From: Haloarcula mannanilytica
GTDB lineage: Archaea; Halobacteriota; Halobacteria; Halobacteriales; Haloarculaceae
Assembly: GCF_005406125.1 (NCBI RefSeq)
Contig: NZ_BIXZ01000008.1
Span: 62,001-126,000, forward strand
Length of the DNA: 64,000 bases
Direction of reading: 5' to 3'
This document shows, one piece after another, positions 1 through 7,762 of the stretch. A model generated the notes under the pieces. That model was not told where the DNA came from, did no database searches, and saw nothing but the letters and a program-made list of their open reading frames with translations. Numbering within the stretch: position 1 is the stretch's first letter; every line of letters starts with the position of its first letter. A program made the translations under genes and the position numbers.

Positions 1-1
1 T

Positions 2-58
2 GAGGAAGACGTTACTCGTGAACACCTGTTGGCCGCGGGCGAGGTTTCGAATCATTAG
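2..58 (+). CDS. 3' end of an unidentified gene (partial)
   Basis: An open frame enters from the left edge and stops at TAG 56-58. The 18 visible residues (EEDVTREHLLAAGEVSNH) read like a normal protein C-terminus with haloarchaeal codon use. The tail is loosely like the ends of sugar ABC-transporter ATPases, but that is only an impression. The rest of the gene lies outside the window, so function cannot be assigned. Confidence 0.4.
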   Translation, partial: EEDVTREHLLAAGEVSNH

Positions 59-167
59 CCGTCTGTTGGCCGTCGTCCCGGATGTGGGTATCGTTCTGTC
101 ACCGGCCGCAATGACGCACCCACAGGGCTATGTACGTGGATATGCAAACGGGGGATAGTAGAACATT

Positions 168-752
168 ATGTCAGATTCGGACCTACCTGTGGTGCTTATT
201 GTCGAAGACGAACCAGATGTTGCCGAGACGTACAAACTGTGGCTGCAACAGGAGTATGAGGTCCGCATGGCACAGAACGGTGACGAGGGCCTGGAGCAAC
301 TGGACGCGGATGTCGACGTGGTGTTACTCGACCGGATGATGCCCGGGCTCTCCGGGGACGAAGTGCTCGAACGGATTCGCGAGCGGGATCTGGGCTGTCG
401 AGTAGCGATGGTCACCGCCGTCGAACCGGACTTCGACATTCTGGAGATGGGCTTTGACGCCTACCTATCGAAGCCGATTCGCAGCGAACAGCTCCACGAG
501 ACGGTCGACAATCTGCTCGACCGTTCCGAGTACGACTCCCTGCTACAGGAGTACTACGCACTCGTCGAGAAGCAGGCGACACTCGAAGCGACGAAATCGA
601 GCGCGGAACTGGCGGAAAGCGACCAGTATGACGAATTAACCGAACGCGTCGCGGAGATGCGAGACGACCTCTCGGAGACGCTGGGTGGCATCGAAGACGA
701 TTCCGATTTCATCGCAACGCTTCGCGGACTGAGCGACGATGACGACAACTGA
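168..752 (+). CDS. Response regulator with receiver and HalX domains
   Basis: This 194-residue protein has a receiver domain over about residues 8-120: an acidic pocket in VEDEPD, a phospho-acceptor Asp in VVLLDRMMPG, and a conserved Lys in YLSKPI. It is followed by a charged helical segment (about 125-185) matching the haloarchaeal HalX domain. There is no DNA-binding domain, so it probably acts as a phosphorelay output or through protein contacts. A weak TATA-like stretch (gtggatatgc) lies about 26 nt before the ATG. The next gene follows within a few bases, so the two are likely co-transcribed. Family assignment is firm; the partner kinase is not in the window. Confidence 0.9.
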   Translation: MSDSDLPVVLIVEDEPDVAETYKLWLQQEYEVRMAQNGDEGLEQLDADVDVVLLDRMMPGLSGDEVLERIRERDLGCRVAMVTAVEPDFDILEMGFDAYLSKPIRSEQLHETVDNLLDRSEYDSLLQEYYALVEKQATLEATKSSAELAESDQYDELTERVAEMRDDLSETLGGIEDDSDFIATLRGLSDDDDN

Positions 753-762
753 GCGACAAACA

Positions 763-1422
763 ATGTATGATCTCACCTCAGTACTAGAGTTCGATGCGCT
801 CAGTGAGGTCCGGCCAGGGTCCAGCATCCTGATCTCCGGGCCGGCAATGAGCGGGAAGGAACGACTCGCACACGACATACTTGCCGACGGGCTGCGCAAG
901 GGGGACGGCGCAGTGGTCGTGACGACCGGTGACGGCGCGGGTAGCGTCGTCGAGGAGTTCCGATCCCTTGTTCCCGACCTCGATGACTCTCAACTCGGCG
1001 TCATCGACTGCCGAGGCGAGGGTGGCACGAACGAGGACGCAATCGGGAACGCCCACGTCCATCACGTCTCCTCGCCCGGCGACCTGACCGGGATCGGGAT
1101 CGGCATCACGAAAGCGTTGGAGGGGCTGCACAACGCCGGCAACGAACAGGGCCGTCTGGCGCTCGTGTCGCTGTCGACGATGCTGACCTACACCGACAAG
1201 AAGACCGTCTTCAAGTTCTGTCACGTGCTGTCCTCGCGGCTGGACTCCGCGGGCTACATCGGCGTGTTCACTATCGATTCCGGCGCTCACGACGACCAGA
1301 CGCTCCAGGTCATCAAGCAGGCCTTCGACGGGATGGTCGACGTACGTGACGCCGAAGGCGGTGGCCGCGAGGCCCGCGTCCTCGGCCTTGCCGGCGAGCC
1401 GACCGACTGGCAGCAAATCTGA
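763..1422 (+). CDS. KaiC/RecA-like ATPase-fold protein (HTR-like, DUF7504 type)
   Basis: About 219 residues with a degenerate P-loop (SGPAMSGKE), then alternating beta strands and helices as in RecA/KaiC-superfamily proteins; a hydrophobic strand ending SLSTM may be the Walker B strand but has no acidic residue. In haloarchaea such HTR-like proteins sit beside HalX response regulators and are thought to act in signal transduction rather than recombination. I start it at MYDLTS; an in-frame ATG at 739 overlaps the end of the regulator gene and is also possible. Operon with the upstream regulator is inferred from spacing. Confidence 0.75.
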   Translation: MYDLTSVLEFDALSEVRPGSSILISGPAMSGKERLAHDILADGLRKGDGAVVVTTGDGAGSVVEEFRSLVPDLDDSQLGVIDCRGEGGTNEDAIGNAHVHHVSSPGDLTGIGIGITKALEGLHNAGNEQGRLALVSLSTMLTYTDKKTVFKFCHVLSSRLDSAGYIGVFTIDSGAHDDQTLQVIKQAFDGMVDVRDAEGGGREARVLGLAGEPTDWQQI

Positions 1423-1497
1423 CACCACAGGGAGTTCGACCGCTGTCTCGCCGGTCCGGTGAGGAAGTATTTTGCCGCTCGGGGTCACCCACCCGAT

Positions 1498-2241
1498 ATG
1501 GACGTAACGCTGCTTGAAGCCACAGACGACCCCGAGGACCTCATCTGCAAAGCGGCCCGCAACGACTACAGTGACGAGTTCGTCGGCGGCCAATCGCTCG
1601 AAGAGACGATGGCCGACATCGAGGGCGACACCATCGACGAAAAGAAAGAGACGCTCATCGGCCATCTGCTCAGCCACGGCCACTTCGGCCCGTTCGAGCA
1701 CGCACAGGCGACCTTCGCAGTCAAAGGTGTCTCCCGCTCCTGTATGGCACAGATCACCCGCCACCGACACGTCTCCTTCGACGTGCAGTCGATGCGGTAC
1801 GTCTCCTTTGACGACGTTGACCCCGAGGCCGTCCGCGAGGGTGAACTGGTCGTGACGCCGCCGTCCGCGACGGACCCGGACTGGGTCGGCCGGAACCAGA
1901 AGAAATCAGACATCTCCGAGGCGGAGTTCGAGAAGCGCACGGAAATTTTCAAAGACACTATCGAGCAGGCCGTCGAGTCCTATCAGGAACTGCTTGAACT
2001 GGGAATGCCCCCCGAAGACGCCCGGTTCGTACTCCCCATCGGCACCAAGGTGAACATCGTGATGTCGATGAACGCCCGGATGCTGATGCACGTCGCGGAC
2101 ATGCGGGCCGCGGCGGACGCCCAGTGGGAGATACGGCAGATGACCGAGGAGATGCTCGACCTGGCCGCGGACTGGTGTCCCAAGACCTTCGAGTACTATG
2201 AGCGAGAGATGAAAGGGCGCAAGAACCGGCTCGCCCCCTGA
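1498..2241 (+). CDS. thyX: FAD-dependent thymidylate synthase ThyX
   Basis: This 247-residue protein makes dTMP from dUMP using methylene-tetrahydrofolate and reduced FAD. The ThyX signature RHR-X7-S is present at residues 88-98 (RHRHVSFDVQS), followed by MRY. The C-terminal part has the helices that complete the flavin and nucleotide sites (RFVLPIGTK, then MLMHVADMR). The start at 1498 is preferred over an upstream in-frame GTG because a TATA-like element (agtattttgc, 1466-1475) lies 28 nt before it, the normal spacing for a leaderless haloarchaeal transcript. Length is normal. No folate-dependent ThyA was seen in this window. Confidence 0.96.
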   Translation: MDVTLLEATDDPEDLICKAARNDYSDEFVGGQSLEETMADIEGDTIDEKKETLIGHLLSHGHFGPFEHAQATFAVKGVSRSCMAQITRHRHVSFDVQSMRYVSFDDVDPEAVREGELVVTPPSATDPDWVGRNQKKSDISEAEFEKRTEIFKDTIEQAVESYQELLELGMPPEDARFVLPIGTKVNIVMSMNARMLMHVADMRAAADAQWEIRQMTEEMLDLAADWCPKTFEYYEREMKGRKNRLAP

Positions 2242-2429
2242 CCGGACCAGTCACTTCTGACGGCAGTGCAGAACAGCCGTTTCTACCCGTGGACTTCGAG
2301 AATCCTTGATACCCACAACGGAAATAGCCGGATGAGAGCTGTTCCATGTGGTGAGCACTCAGGTCTCAGAGTATCAAAAGACGAAACCAGTACGACACAT
2401 TCATTACAGCACATCCTAGATAAACAATT

Positions 2430-2603
2430 GTGTCTTACGAGGTTGAACGTCCCACCCGTCGGTCGGGAACTGCGTCTGATGTGATGTGTGCTGTCGACGA
2501 TGTCGACGGCCAACAGCGGTTCGTCATCGCCGATATTGCCCACGATGACAGCTGGATTTCGATGGTAGCGGACGAGACCTGTACACTTACCGCCTGGCGA
2601 TAA
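2430..2603 (+). CDS. Short DUF7556-like haloarchaeal protein (57 aa)
   Basis: A 57-codon frame starting at GTG 2430 (stop in frame just upstream) and ending at TAA 2601-2603. The core reads VDDVDGQQRFVIADIAHDDS with WISM downstream. This resembles from memory the haloarchaeal DUF7556 family, short acidic proteins with a variable basic N-terminus and a VDDVDG..RFVIADI core. Function is unknown. An internal ATG at 2484 would remove the variable N-terminus. The upstream promoter is not obvious. A nested inverted repeat follows 18 nt after the stop. Confidence 0.7.
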   Translation: MSYEVERPTRRSGTASDVMCAVDDVDGQQRFVIADIAHDDSWISMVADETCTLTAWR

Positions 2604-2620
2604 CGGACGGCCGCCGGCTG

Positions 2621-2701
2621 ATACGGATTGTTGGAGCAATTTACCGTACGTGTCGACCCCAGAGTCGACACGTTCCGGGGATAATCTACAACAATCCGTA
2701 T
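2621..2701. repeat. Nested inverted repeat before aIF2-beta
   Basis: Outer arms are a perfect 13-bp inverted repeat: ATACGGATTGTTG at 2621-2633 and CAACAATCCGTAT at 2689-2701. Inside lies a second perfect 10-bp repeat, ACGTGTCGAC (2648-2657) and GTCGACACGT (2664-2673). The element ends about 6 nt before the TATA-like tract of the aIF2-beta gene. It could be a MITE-like dispersed element, a regulatory site or an RNA structure; the sequence alone does not decide. Confidence 0.8.
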
Positions 2702-2737
2702 GAAAAGTTTTTGTCGACTGCTCCGTGACGTACGCGT

Positions 2738-3142
2738 ATGGAATACGACGACATGCTTGACCGGGCGATGGAGGAAACACCCGAGATCGACGGCACGAGC
2801 GAACGCTTCGAGGTCCCCGATCCGGATGTGCGCCAGGAGGGCAACGCCACCGTCTACGAGAACTTCCAGTCGACGTGTTCCCGACTTGGGCGCGAGGACG
2901 ACCACGTGATGAAGTTCCTCCAGAACGACCTGGGGACGAGCGGTCACATCGACGAGAGCGGCCGGGCGCGCCTGACCGGCGAGTTCGACGCCGACCGCAT
3001 CGCGGCATCTATCGATGACTACGTCGATGAGTTCGTGCTCTGTTCTGAGTGTGGCCTACCGGACACCCAACTGGAACGAGAGCAGGGCGCGCTGTTGCTC
3101 CGCTGTGAGGCGTGTGGCGCACGCTCGGCGACGAGCGAGTAG
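2738..3142 (+). CDS. Translation initiation factor aIF2 subunit beta
   Basis: This 134-residue protein is the beta subunit of the archaeal eIF2-like complex that brings initiator tRNA to the ribosome. It has an N-terminal helix (YDDMLDRAM) that contacts the gamma subunit, a central alpha/beta domain (about 35-95), and a C4 zinc ribbon with Cys102, Cys105, Cys123 and Cys126. Length matches the family. A T-rich TATA-like element (gttttt, about 2707-2712) lies 26-30 nt before the ATG, suggesting a leaderless transcript. It converges on the small zinc-ribbon gene, with adjacent stop codons. Confidence 0.95.
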   Translation: MEYDDMLDRAMEETPEIDGTSERFEVPDPDVRQEGNATVYENFQSTCSRLGREDDHVMKFLQNDLGTSGHIDESGRARLTGEFDADRIAASIDDYVDEFVLCSECGLPDTQLEREQGALLLRCEACGARSATSE

Positions 3143-3322
3143 CTACTGCAGGCCTTTCAGCGTCTGCAAGTCGTTTTCCGTGCGGGTGAAAACGGCGAGC
3201 CGATGGCTCGCGTGACAGTTCGGACAGTGATAGGTCGTGTCGTGTCGCGGGAGGTTCGTCGGCGTCGACTCCCAGTCTTTCTTGCACTCAGGACAGAGTA
3301 ACCGCACATACGCTTCCTCCAT
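3143..3322 (-). CDS. Small zinc-ribbon protein (59 aa)
   Basis: A 59-residue protein with two CxxC pairs (LLCPECKKDW and YHCPNCHASH), forming one zinc ribbon with a short C-terminal tail (TENDLQTLKGLQ). Such small haloarchaeal zinc-finger proteins may bind nucleic acid or protein; nothing specific is visible. I start at ATG 3322 rather than the upstream GTG because a strong TATA box lies at 3349-3357 (CTTTTTATC on this strand), about 30 nt before this ATG. Its stop abuts that of aIF2-beta on the opposite strand. Confidence 0.8.
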   Translation of the reverse strand: MEEAYVRLLCPECKKDWESTPTNLPRHDTTYHCPNCHASHRLAVFTRTENDLQTLKGLQ

Positions 3323-3348
3323 GTATGTTACTGACACACACTATCAAT

Positions 3349-3357
3349 GATAAAAAG
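3349..3357 (-). promoter_or_regulatory. TATA box of the small zinc-ribbon gene
   Basis: CTTTTTATC on the minus strand, centred about 30 nt before ATG 3322. The spacing fits a leaderless or nearly leaderless haloarchaeal transcript and decides the start codon. Confidence 0.65.
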
Positions 3358-3395
3358 CCTTGGCGTTTCCCCACCGGTCTGCCTTCACCCAGATG

Positions 3396-4367
3396 TTAGG
3401 CCGGAAGGTCCTCGGCTTCGAGGAGCTCCTTGTACCGGTTTCGGATGGTCACTTCGGAGATGTCGGCCACGTCGCTGACCTGGCTCTGTGTGACCTTCTC
3501 GTTCGTCAGCAGTGCGGCGGCGTAGACGGCCGCGGCGGCGATGCCGACCGGGGACTTGCCGGAGAGCATCCCCGACTGGCGAGCGCCCTCGACGAGGTCC
3601 CGGGCCTGTCGCTGGGTCTCCTCGCTGAGTCCGAGGTCGGAGATGAACCGCGGCAGGTAGTGTTCCGGGTCCGCCGGCTGGACTTCGAGGCTGAGTTCAC
3701 GGACGATGTACCGGTAGGTCCGGGTGAGCTCCATCTTCTCGACGCGGGAGACGCGGGCCATCTCATCGAGCGACCGGGGGTTCCCAGCCATGCGGGCGGC
3801 CGCGTACAGCGCAGATGTCGCTACACCTTCGATGGACCGGCCCGGAAGCAGGTCGTCACCGAGCGCGCGGCGGTAGATGACGCTTGCCGTCTCGCGGACG
3901 TTCTGGGGGAGTCCCAGTGCGGAGGCCATCCGGTCGATCTCGCCCAGCGCCTGCTTGAGGTTGCGCTCCTTGGAGTCGCGGGTGCGGAACCGCTCGTTCC
4001 AGGTGCGGAGCCGCTGCATCTTCTGGCGCTGCTCGCTGGAGAGGGAGCGCCCGTAGGCGTCCTTGTTCTGCCAGCCGATGTTTGTCGAGAGGCCCTTGTC
4101 GTGCATCATGTTTGTCGTCGGCGCGCCGACGCGGGACTTGCGGTCCTTCTCGGCGGAATTAAAGGCGCGCCACTCCGGGCCGTGGTCGATCTCGTCCTCT
4201 TCGACGACCAGGCCACAGTCCTCACAGACTGTTTCGCCGTGTTCGGTGTCAGTCACGACGTTGCCGCTACATTCCGGACAGGCCTCTACGGCCTCTTGCT
4301 CGGTCGACTGTTCTGTTAGCTGCTCGTCTCGTTCTCGCGTACTGGTCCGCGTTGTTGATTCACTCAT
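3396..4367 (-). CDS. tfb: Transcription initiation factor TFB
   Basis: This 323-residue protein recruits RNA polymerase to TBP-bound promoters. It has an N-terminal zinc ribbon (Cys30, Cys33, Cys48, Cys51), a B-finger/linker (about 55-115, including FNSAEKDRKSRVGAP) and two cyclin-like repeats (about 125-215 and 220-315). The second repeat ends with an HTH (SQVSDVADISEVTIRNRY) that reads the BRE. Haloarchaea carry several TFBs, so this is one paralogue. A clear TATA box at 4446-4457 implies an unusual leader of about 55 nt. A second TATA-like element lies at 4526-4537. Confidence 0.96.
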   Translation of the reverse strand: MSESTTRTSTRERDEQLTEQSTEQEAVEACPECSGNVVTDTEHGETVCEDCGLVVEEDEIDHGPEWRAFNSAEKDRKSRVGAPTTNMMHDKGLSTNIGWQNKDAYGRSLSSEQRQKMQRLRTWNERFRTRDSKERNLKQALGEIDRMASALGLPQNVRETASVIYRRALGDDLLPGRSIEGVATSALYAAARMAGNPRSLDEMARVSRVEKMELTRTYRYIVRELSLEVQPADPEHYLPRFISDLGLSEETQRQARDLVEGARQSGMLSGKSPVGIAAAAVYAAALLTNEKVTQSQVSDVADISEVTIRNRYKELLEAEDLPA

Positions 4368-4445
4368 GATTTGAAGTCCTGTTCTGCCGGGTGCAGAAAT
4401 CTTAAGACCGTTTGGGGAAACTGTCTTACCCTATAGTTAGTCCGT

Positions 4446-4457
4446 AAAGTATATAAA
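4446..4457 (-). promoter_or_regulatory. TATA box upstream of tfb
   Basis: TTTATATACTTT on the minus strand, about 80 nt before the TFB ATG. Transcription should start near 4425, leaving an untranslated leader of about 55 nt, in contrast to the leaderless genes around it. A second element (GATTATATAC, about 4526-4537) lies further up and may be an alternative promoter. Confidence 0.6.
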
Positions 4458-4584
4458 CCTTTCGCCGATTTTTCGCAAGAATCGCCGGACGAAGCCGTGA
4501 TAGGAGATAACACGGCCCTCGGCAGTAGTATATAATCTTGTTGGTAGTAACCGACTTCTCGTGCGCAACACGTATATGTGGGAT

Positions 4585-4720
4585 TCCGGCGCTGGGTGGG
4601 CCAGCCAGCGGCCCTTCGGACGGCCGGCCCTCGCCGCGGTTTGCCACCGCCTGAACGCGACCGGGACCGTCCAATGAGTCCCGAATCAGGGGGAGTCAGC
4701 GTGTGGTTCCGCACACCGTT
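4585..4720 (-). ncRNA. Possible structured non-coding RNA
   Basis: The 473-nt gap between TFB and the next gene has no convincing ORF but holds a dense run of perfect stems: GTGTG/CACAC (4701-4716); nested CCTGA/TCAGG (4650-4654, 4686-4690) around GGGAC/GTCCC (4663-4667, 4678-4682); GCGGT/ACCGC (4636-4650); and GGGCCAGCC/GGCCGGCCC (4598-4606, 4622-4630, one mismatch that is a G-U pair in minus-strand RNA). A minus-strand TATA-like element (CTTTTTATAAC, 4733-4743) lies just upstream. It does not resemble 7S RNA, RNase P RNA or a tRNA as I know them. Strand and ends are inferred; TATA-like sequences also occur for the other strand. Confidence 0.4.
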
Positions 4721-4840
4721 GGGGGATGATGTGTTATAAAAAGCGATGTTACCAGTCGGCACAGTTTGACTACAGTTACATTCCAGATACAAACGGCCCT
4801 GGGTAGATAGGCCCCATTCGTGGAGTGTCCCTTCGGCCGC

Positions 4841-5143
4841 TCAATCGAGGGCAATCCACGCCAGAAACACCAGACCACCGAGTTCGAGGACGGCAACGAG
4901 TGTCATCGCACGTCCGGCGACGGGGGCGGCGCTTCGCAACAGGACAGCGACCTGCGGGTCGAGTACGTAGTAGTAGACGGACAAGCAGTTCTCGGCGAGC
5001 AACAGGAGCCCGAAGACGGTCAGTCCAAGGGCGTGTTTCGAGCGCACCGCCAGGTAGTTCCGCGCCCAGACCGACAGCAACACGACCAGCACGACGACGT
5101 TGAGCGCGGACGCAACACTCGCCGCGGTCATCCAGACTGCCAT
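4841..5143 (-). CDS. Small membrane protein (100 aa, about three TM segments)
   Basis: Hydrophobic segments at about residues 5-27, 38-62 and 75-98 (ending GGLVFLAWIALD), with a basic loop (RNYLAVRSKH) after the first. It has no recognised catalytic motif. It follows a winged-helix regulator gene by 55 nt on the same strand, and this pairing suggests a regulator/membrane-protein operon. The family is common in haloarchaea without a known function. Confidence 0.7.
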   Translation of the reverse strand: MAVWMTAASVASALNVVVLVVLLSVWARNYLAVRSKHALGLTVFGLLLLAENCLSVYYYVLDPQVAVLLRSAAPVAGRAMTLVAVLELGGLVFLAWIALD

Positions 5144-5198
5144 CTGTGCCCCCCTATGCCGGCCCGTTGTAAGACTCCGTTGCCGTTTTCAGCCATTG

Positions 5199-5474
5199 TC
5201 ACTCGATCTCCACGATGATTTCCTCGATGGTGTCCCAGTACTGTTCGGTCCTGTCCGTCAGCGTGTAGACGGACCCGTAGTCGCCGCCGGTGTTGTCGAC
5301 GACGCCGTTGTCAAGCAGCACGTCGAGGTGATGGCGGACCGTCTTGTAGTCGAGGTCAAGATCCTCTGCCAGTTGGTTGGCGTTCCGGGGCCGTTGCTTT
5401 AGGGCCTTGAGGATACGGGCTCTGTTCGGCCCGCCGCGGGTCCCGGAGAGAACGTACCAGAGGACACCCTCCAT
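5199..5474 (-). CDS. Winged-helix transcriptional regulator
   Basis: About 91 residues with an ArsR-like winged helix: helix-turn-helix around ARILKALKQRPRNANQLAE then LDYKTVRHHLDVL, and a wing (NTGGDYGSVYTLTD). The C-terminal helix may dimerise. I start at MEGVLWYV (5474) because a TATA element (GGATATAC on this strand, about 5502-5509) lies 28-35 nt upstream; the longer start at 5498 would sit inside or beside that promoter. It probably controls itself and the downstream membrane protein. Confidence 0.8.
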   Translation of the reverse strand: MEGVLWYVLSGTRGGPNRARILKALKQRPRNANQLAEDLDLDYKTVRHHLDVLLDNGVVDNTGGDYGSVYTLTDRTEQYWDTIEEIIVEIE

Positions 5475-5677
5475 CAATTCCCTACACTCTCCGGGCATAG
5501 GTATATCCACTGGCCGAATGCATGGTAGCTGCCTCCGAACGCAACTGCGATAGCTATCCGTCAGCGGAGAGCATCGGGGACCCGAGTCGACCTGGCCGCG
5601 GTCGGGCAAGGTAGTCGGTGGGAGCGGCAGTTCTGGCCGGCCGTCACGTCCGTACTCAGGATGTTGGGTAGGCCGGG

Positions 5678-6187
5678 TTACGGCAGCAACACGCCGTCGA
5701 TGGCGTGGACGAAGCCGTTGGAGGCCTCATTGTTCGTGTCGACGATATCGGCTCGGTCATCAAGGCGTACGGCTCCATCCACGTTATCGACCTCAATGTT
5801 TTCGCCGTTGAGTGTCGGCAACCGGGAGACGTTGGCGATAGAGTTCGCTTTGCGGCGGCCCGGTATCACGTGGTACAAGAGGATATCCGCGAGGTTGTCT
5901 TTATGCAGGAGTTCCGTCTTGGAAACACCGAGTTCGTGCAGCAGGGCTCTGAACGCCTCGTTCGTCGGTGCGACCACTGTTAGCTGTCTGTTTCCGTCGA
6001 GTGCCCCGACAAGGCCTGCTTCCCCGAGCGCTTCAACGAGGATTGTAAACCGGCGGTCACTCGAAGCAATGTCGACAATCGTCTCGCCCTCACTCGGCGG
6101 TGCGGCGCTAACGGCACCGACGCCACCGACTGCGACTGCTGTTCCGGCACCGATACTCCGCAGGATACTGCGTCTGGTCGGTTTCAT
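5678..6187 (-). CDS. Secreted fasciclin (FAS1) domain protein
   Basis: A 169-residue protein with a twin-arginine signal (MKPTRRSILRSIGAG, then a hydrophobic stretch ending AVSAA) followed by one FAS1 domain. The FAS1 motifs are visible: FTILVEALGEAGL, then LTVVAPTNEAF and the conserved YHVIPG, ending GFVHAIDGVLLP. FAS1 domains mediate adhesion or small-ligand binding outside the cell. The start at 6187 places the RR motif at the N-terminus; an in-frame GTG/ATG further up would bury it. Confidence 0.9.
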   Translation of the reverse strand: MKPTRRSILRSIGAGTAVAVGGVGAVSAAPPSEGETIVDIASSDRRFTILVEALGEAGLVGALDGNRQLTVVAPTNEAFRALLHELGVSKTELLHKDNLADILLYHVIPGRRKANSIANVSRLPTLNGENIEVDNVDGAVRLDDRADIVDTNNEASNGFVHAIDGVLLP

Positions 6188-6261
6188 GGAAACCCAGGCG
6201 ATTCGGAGGACTATTGACACTTAATCGGTTTCCGAACTGGGACCCAAATTCGACCATAGTT

Positions 6262-6546
6262 TCAGACCGTAAACAGGTGTCCCTCGGTCGGCACGTCGAA
6301 CAGGCCGATACGAGCGCCCGCGTCCAGCCACGCGTGTCCGTACGAGAACGACGCCAGGGCGTTGACCAGATCGTCGTCGTCCCGGAAGTGGCGACCGTCC
6401 TCCAGATACGACGCCGCCATCTCCTCACACTCCAGGGCGGCGTCGTGCATCGGTGTCCCGTCCGGCGGTGCAACTGATGCCGCATCGAGTGCCTCCGCGA
6501 GCAGTCCCTCATAACGGTCGGTCTTCTCTTCGAGGTCGGCGGCCAT
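6262..6546 (-). CDS. DUF357-like protein
   Basis: A 94-residue acidic, mainly helical protein (LEEKTDRYEGLLAEALDAAS and SFSYGHAWLDAGARIGLFDV). The pattern of an N-terminal coiled helix and a C-terminal helix with YGHAWLDAG matches archaeal DUF357, of unknown function. It is transcribed away from the thioredoxin reductase gene, and the roughly 100 nt between them must hold both promoters. Start at 6546 is the first ATG that keeps the family length. Confidence 0.75.
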   Translation of the reverse strand: MAADLEEKTDRYEGLLAEALDAASVAPPDGTPMHDAALECEEMAASYLEDGRHFRDDDDLVNALASFSYGHAWLDAGARIGLFDVPTEGHLFTV

Positions 6547-6647
6547 ATCCCCAGGGAGCGACGGCAAGGGCCTAAGCGTGTCGTCCCGTCTCGGGTTCGG
6601 CGCACGACAACACAAGCTAAATACGGCCAGATAGTCTAACTCAGTTA

Positions 6648-7697
6648 ATGACAGAATCGGTCGAACACCGACGACTTATCGTCGCTGGCACCGGCGCAGC
6701 GGGACTGACAGCAGCTATCTATGCCGCCAGAAGCAACAACGACCCCCTCGTTCTGGAGGGGGACGAACCGGGCGGACAGCTCACGCTGACGAGCGAAGTC
6801 GAGAACTTCCCCGGCTTTCCCGAAGGCCTCTCCGGACCGGAACTTATCAATAATATGAAGGAGCAGGCCGAACGGTTCGGAGCCGAACTCGAACACGGGA
6901 TCGTCGCCGACATCGACGACAGCGAGCGGCCGTTCCGCGTGGAACTGTCCAATGGTGACGTGTACACCTGCGACGCCTTCATCGCTGCCTCCGGGGCCAG
7001 CGCCCGGACACTTGGCGTCCCCGGCGAGGACGACCTGATGGGCTACGGCGTCTCGACGTGTGCGACTTGCGACGGCGCGTTCTTCCGCGGCGAAGACATG
7101 CTCGTCGTCGGCGGCGGCGACGCCGCCTTCGAGGAGGCCCACTTCCTCACGAAGTTCGCCGACACCGTTTATCTGGCCCACCGCCGCGAGGAGTTCCGCG
7201 CCGAGGACTACTGGATCGACCGCGTCCAGCAGAAGGTCGACGACGGCGAAATCGAAATCCTCCGTAACACCGAACTGCTTGAGATCCACGGCTCGGCCGA
7301 GGAGGGCGTCGATCACGTCACGCTGGCGGAAAACGACGAAGGGCATCCCTCGGAGAAACTCGACGACCCCGACACCGAGACCTACGACTTCGACGTGGGA
7401 GCCGTCTTCGTGGCCATCGGCCACACGCCGAACACCGACTACCTCGAAGACACCGGCGTCGAACTGGACGACACCGGCTACATCCAGACCCACGGCGGCA
7501 CCGGCGGCGACCAGACCGCGACCGACGTGGATGGCATCTTCGGTGCCGGCGACGTGGTCGACTACCACTACCAGCAGGCCGTCACCGCCGCCGGGATGGG
7601 CTGTAAGGCCGCCATCGACGCCGACGAGTACCTCGAATCGCAGGCCGAAGCCGCCGCCCAGGCGGAGTCCGAAGCCGCCGCGGAAGCCGACGACTAG
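6648..7697 (+). CDS. trxB: Thioredoxin reductase-like FAD/NAD(P)H disulfide oxidoreductase
   Basis: A 349-residue flavoprotein that should reduce thioredoxin-type partners. It has an FAD-binding motif (GTGAAGLTAA, residues 14-23), a redox-active CATC at Cys138 and Cys141 followed by DGAFF, a second dinucleotide motif (VVGGGDAAFEEA), and the C-terminal FAD contact (GIFGAGDV). Length is slightly above the usual 310-330 because of an Ala/Glu-rich tail after about residue 325, probably a halophilic surface extension. A TATA-like element (gctaaatacgg, about 6615-6625) lies about 30 nt before the ATG. The NAD(P) preference cannot be read reliably. Confidence 0.92.
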   Translation: MTESVEHRRLIVAGTGAAGLTAAIYAARSNNDPLVLEGDEPGGQLTLTSEVENFPGFPEGLSGPELINNMKEQAERFGAELEHGIVADIDDSERPFRVELSNGDVYTCDAFIAASGASARTLGVPGEDDLMGYGVSTCATCDGAFFRGEDMLVVGGGDAAFEEAHFLTKFADTVYLAHRREEFRAEDYWIDRVQQKVDDGEIEILRNTELLEIHGSAEEGVDHVTLAENDEGHPSEKLDDPDTETYDFDVGAVFVAIGHTPNTDYLEDTGVELDDTGYIQTHGGTGGDQTATDVDGIFGAGDVVDYHYQQAVTAAGMGCKAAIDADEYLESQAEAAAQAESEAAAEADD

Positions 7698-7762
7698 GCG
7701 TCTGTTTCTCTGTCCATCGCTACATCCACAGACCCTTTAGTGGGGACGACCGACTCTCCGGC

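Noticed and set aside
4364-4792. 142-codon minus-strand frame across the TFB intergenic region
   Set aside because: Composition is unlike haloarchaeal proteins and the frame runs through TATA boxes and hairpins.
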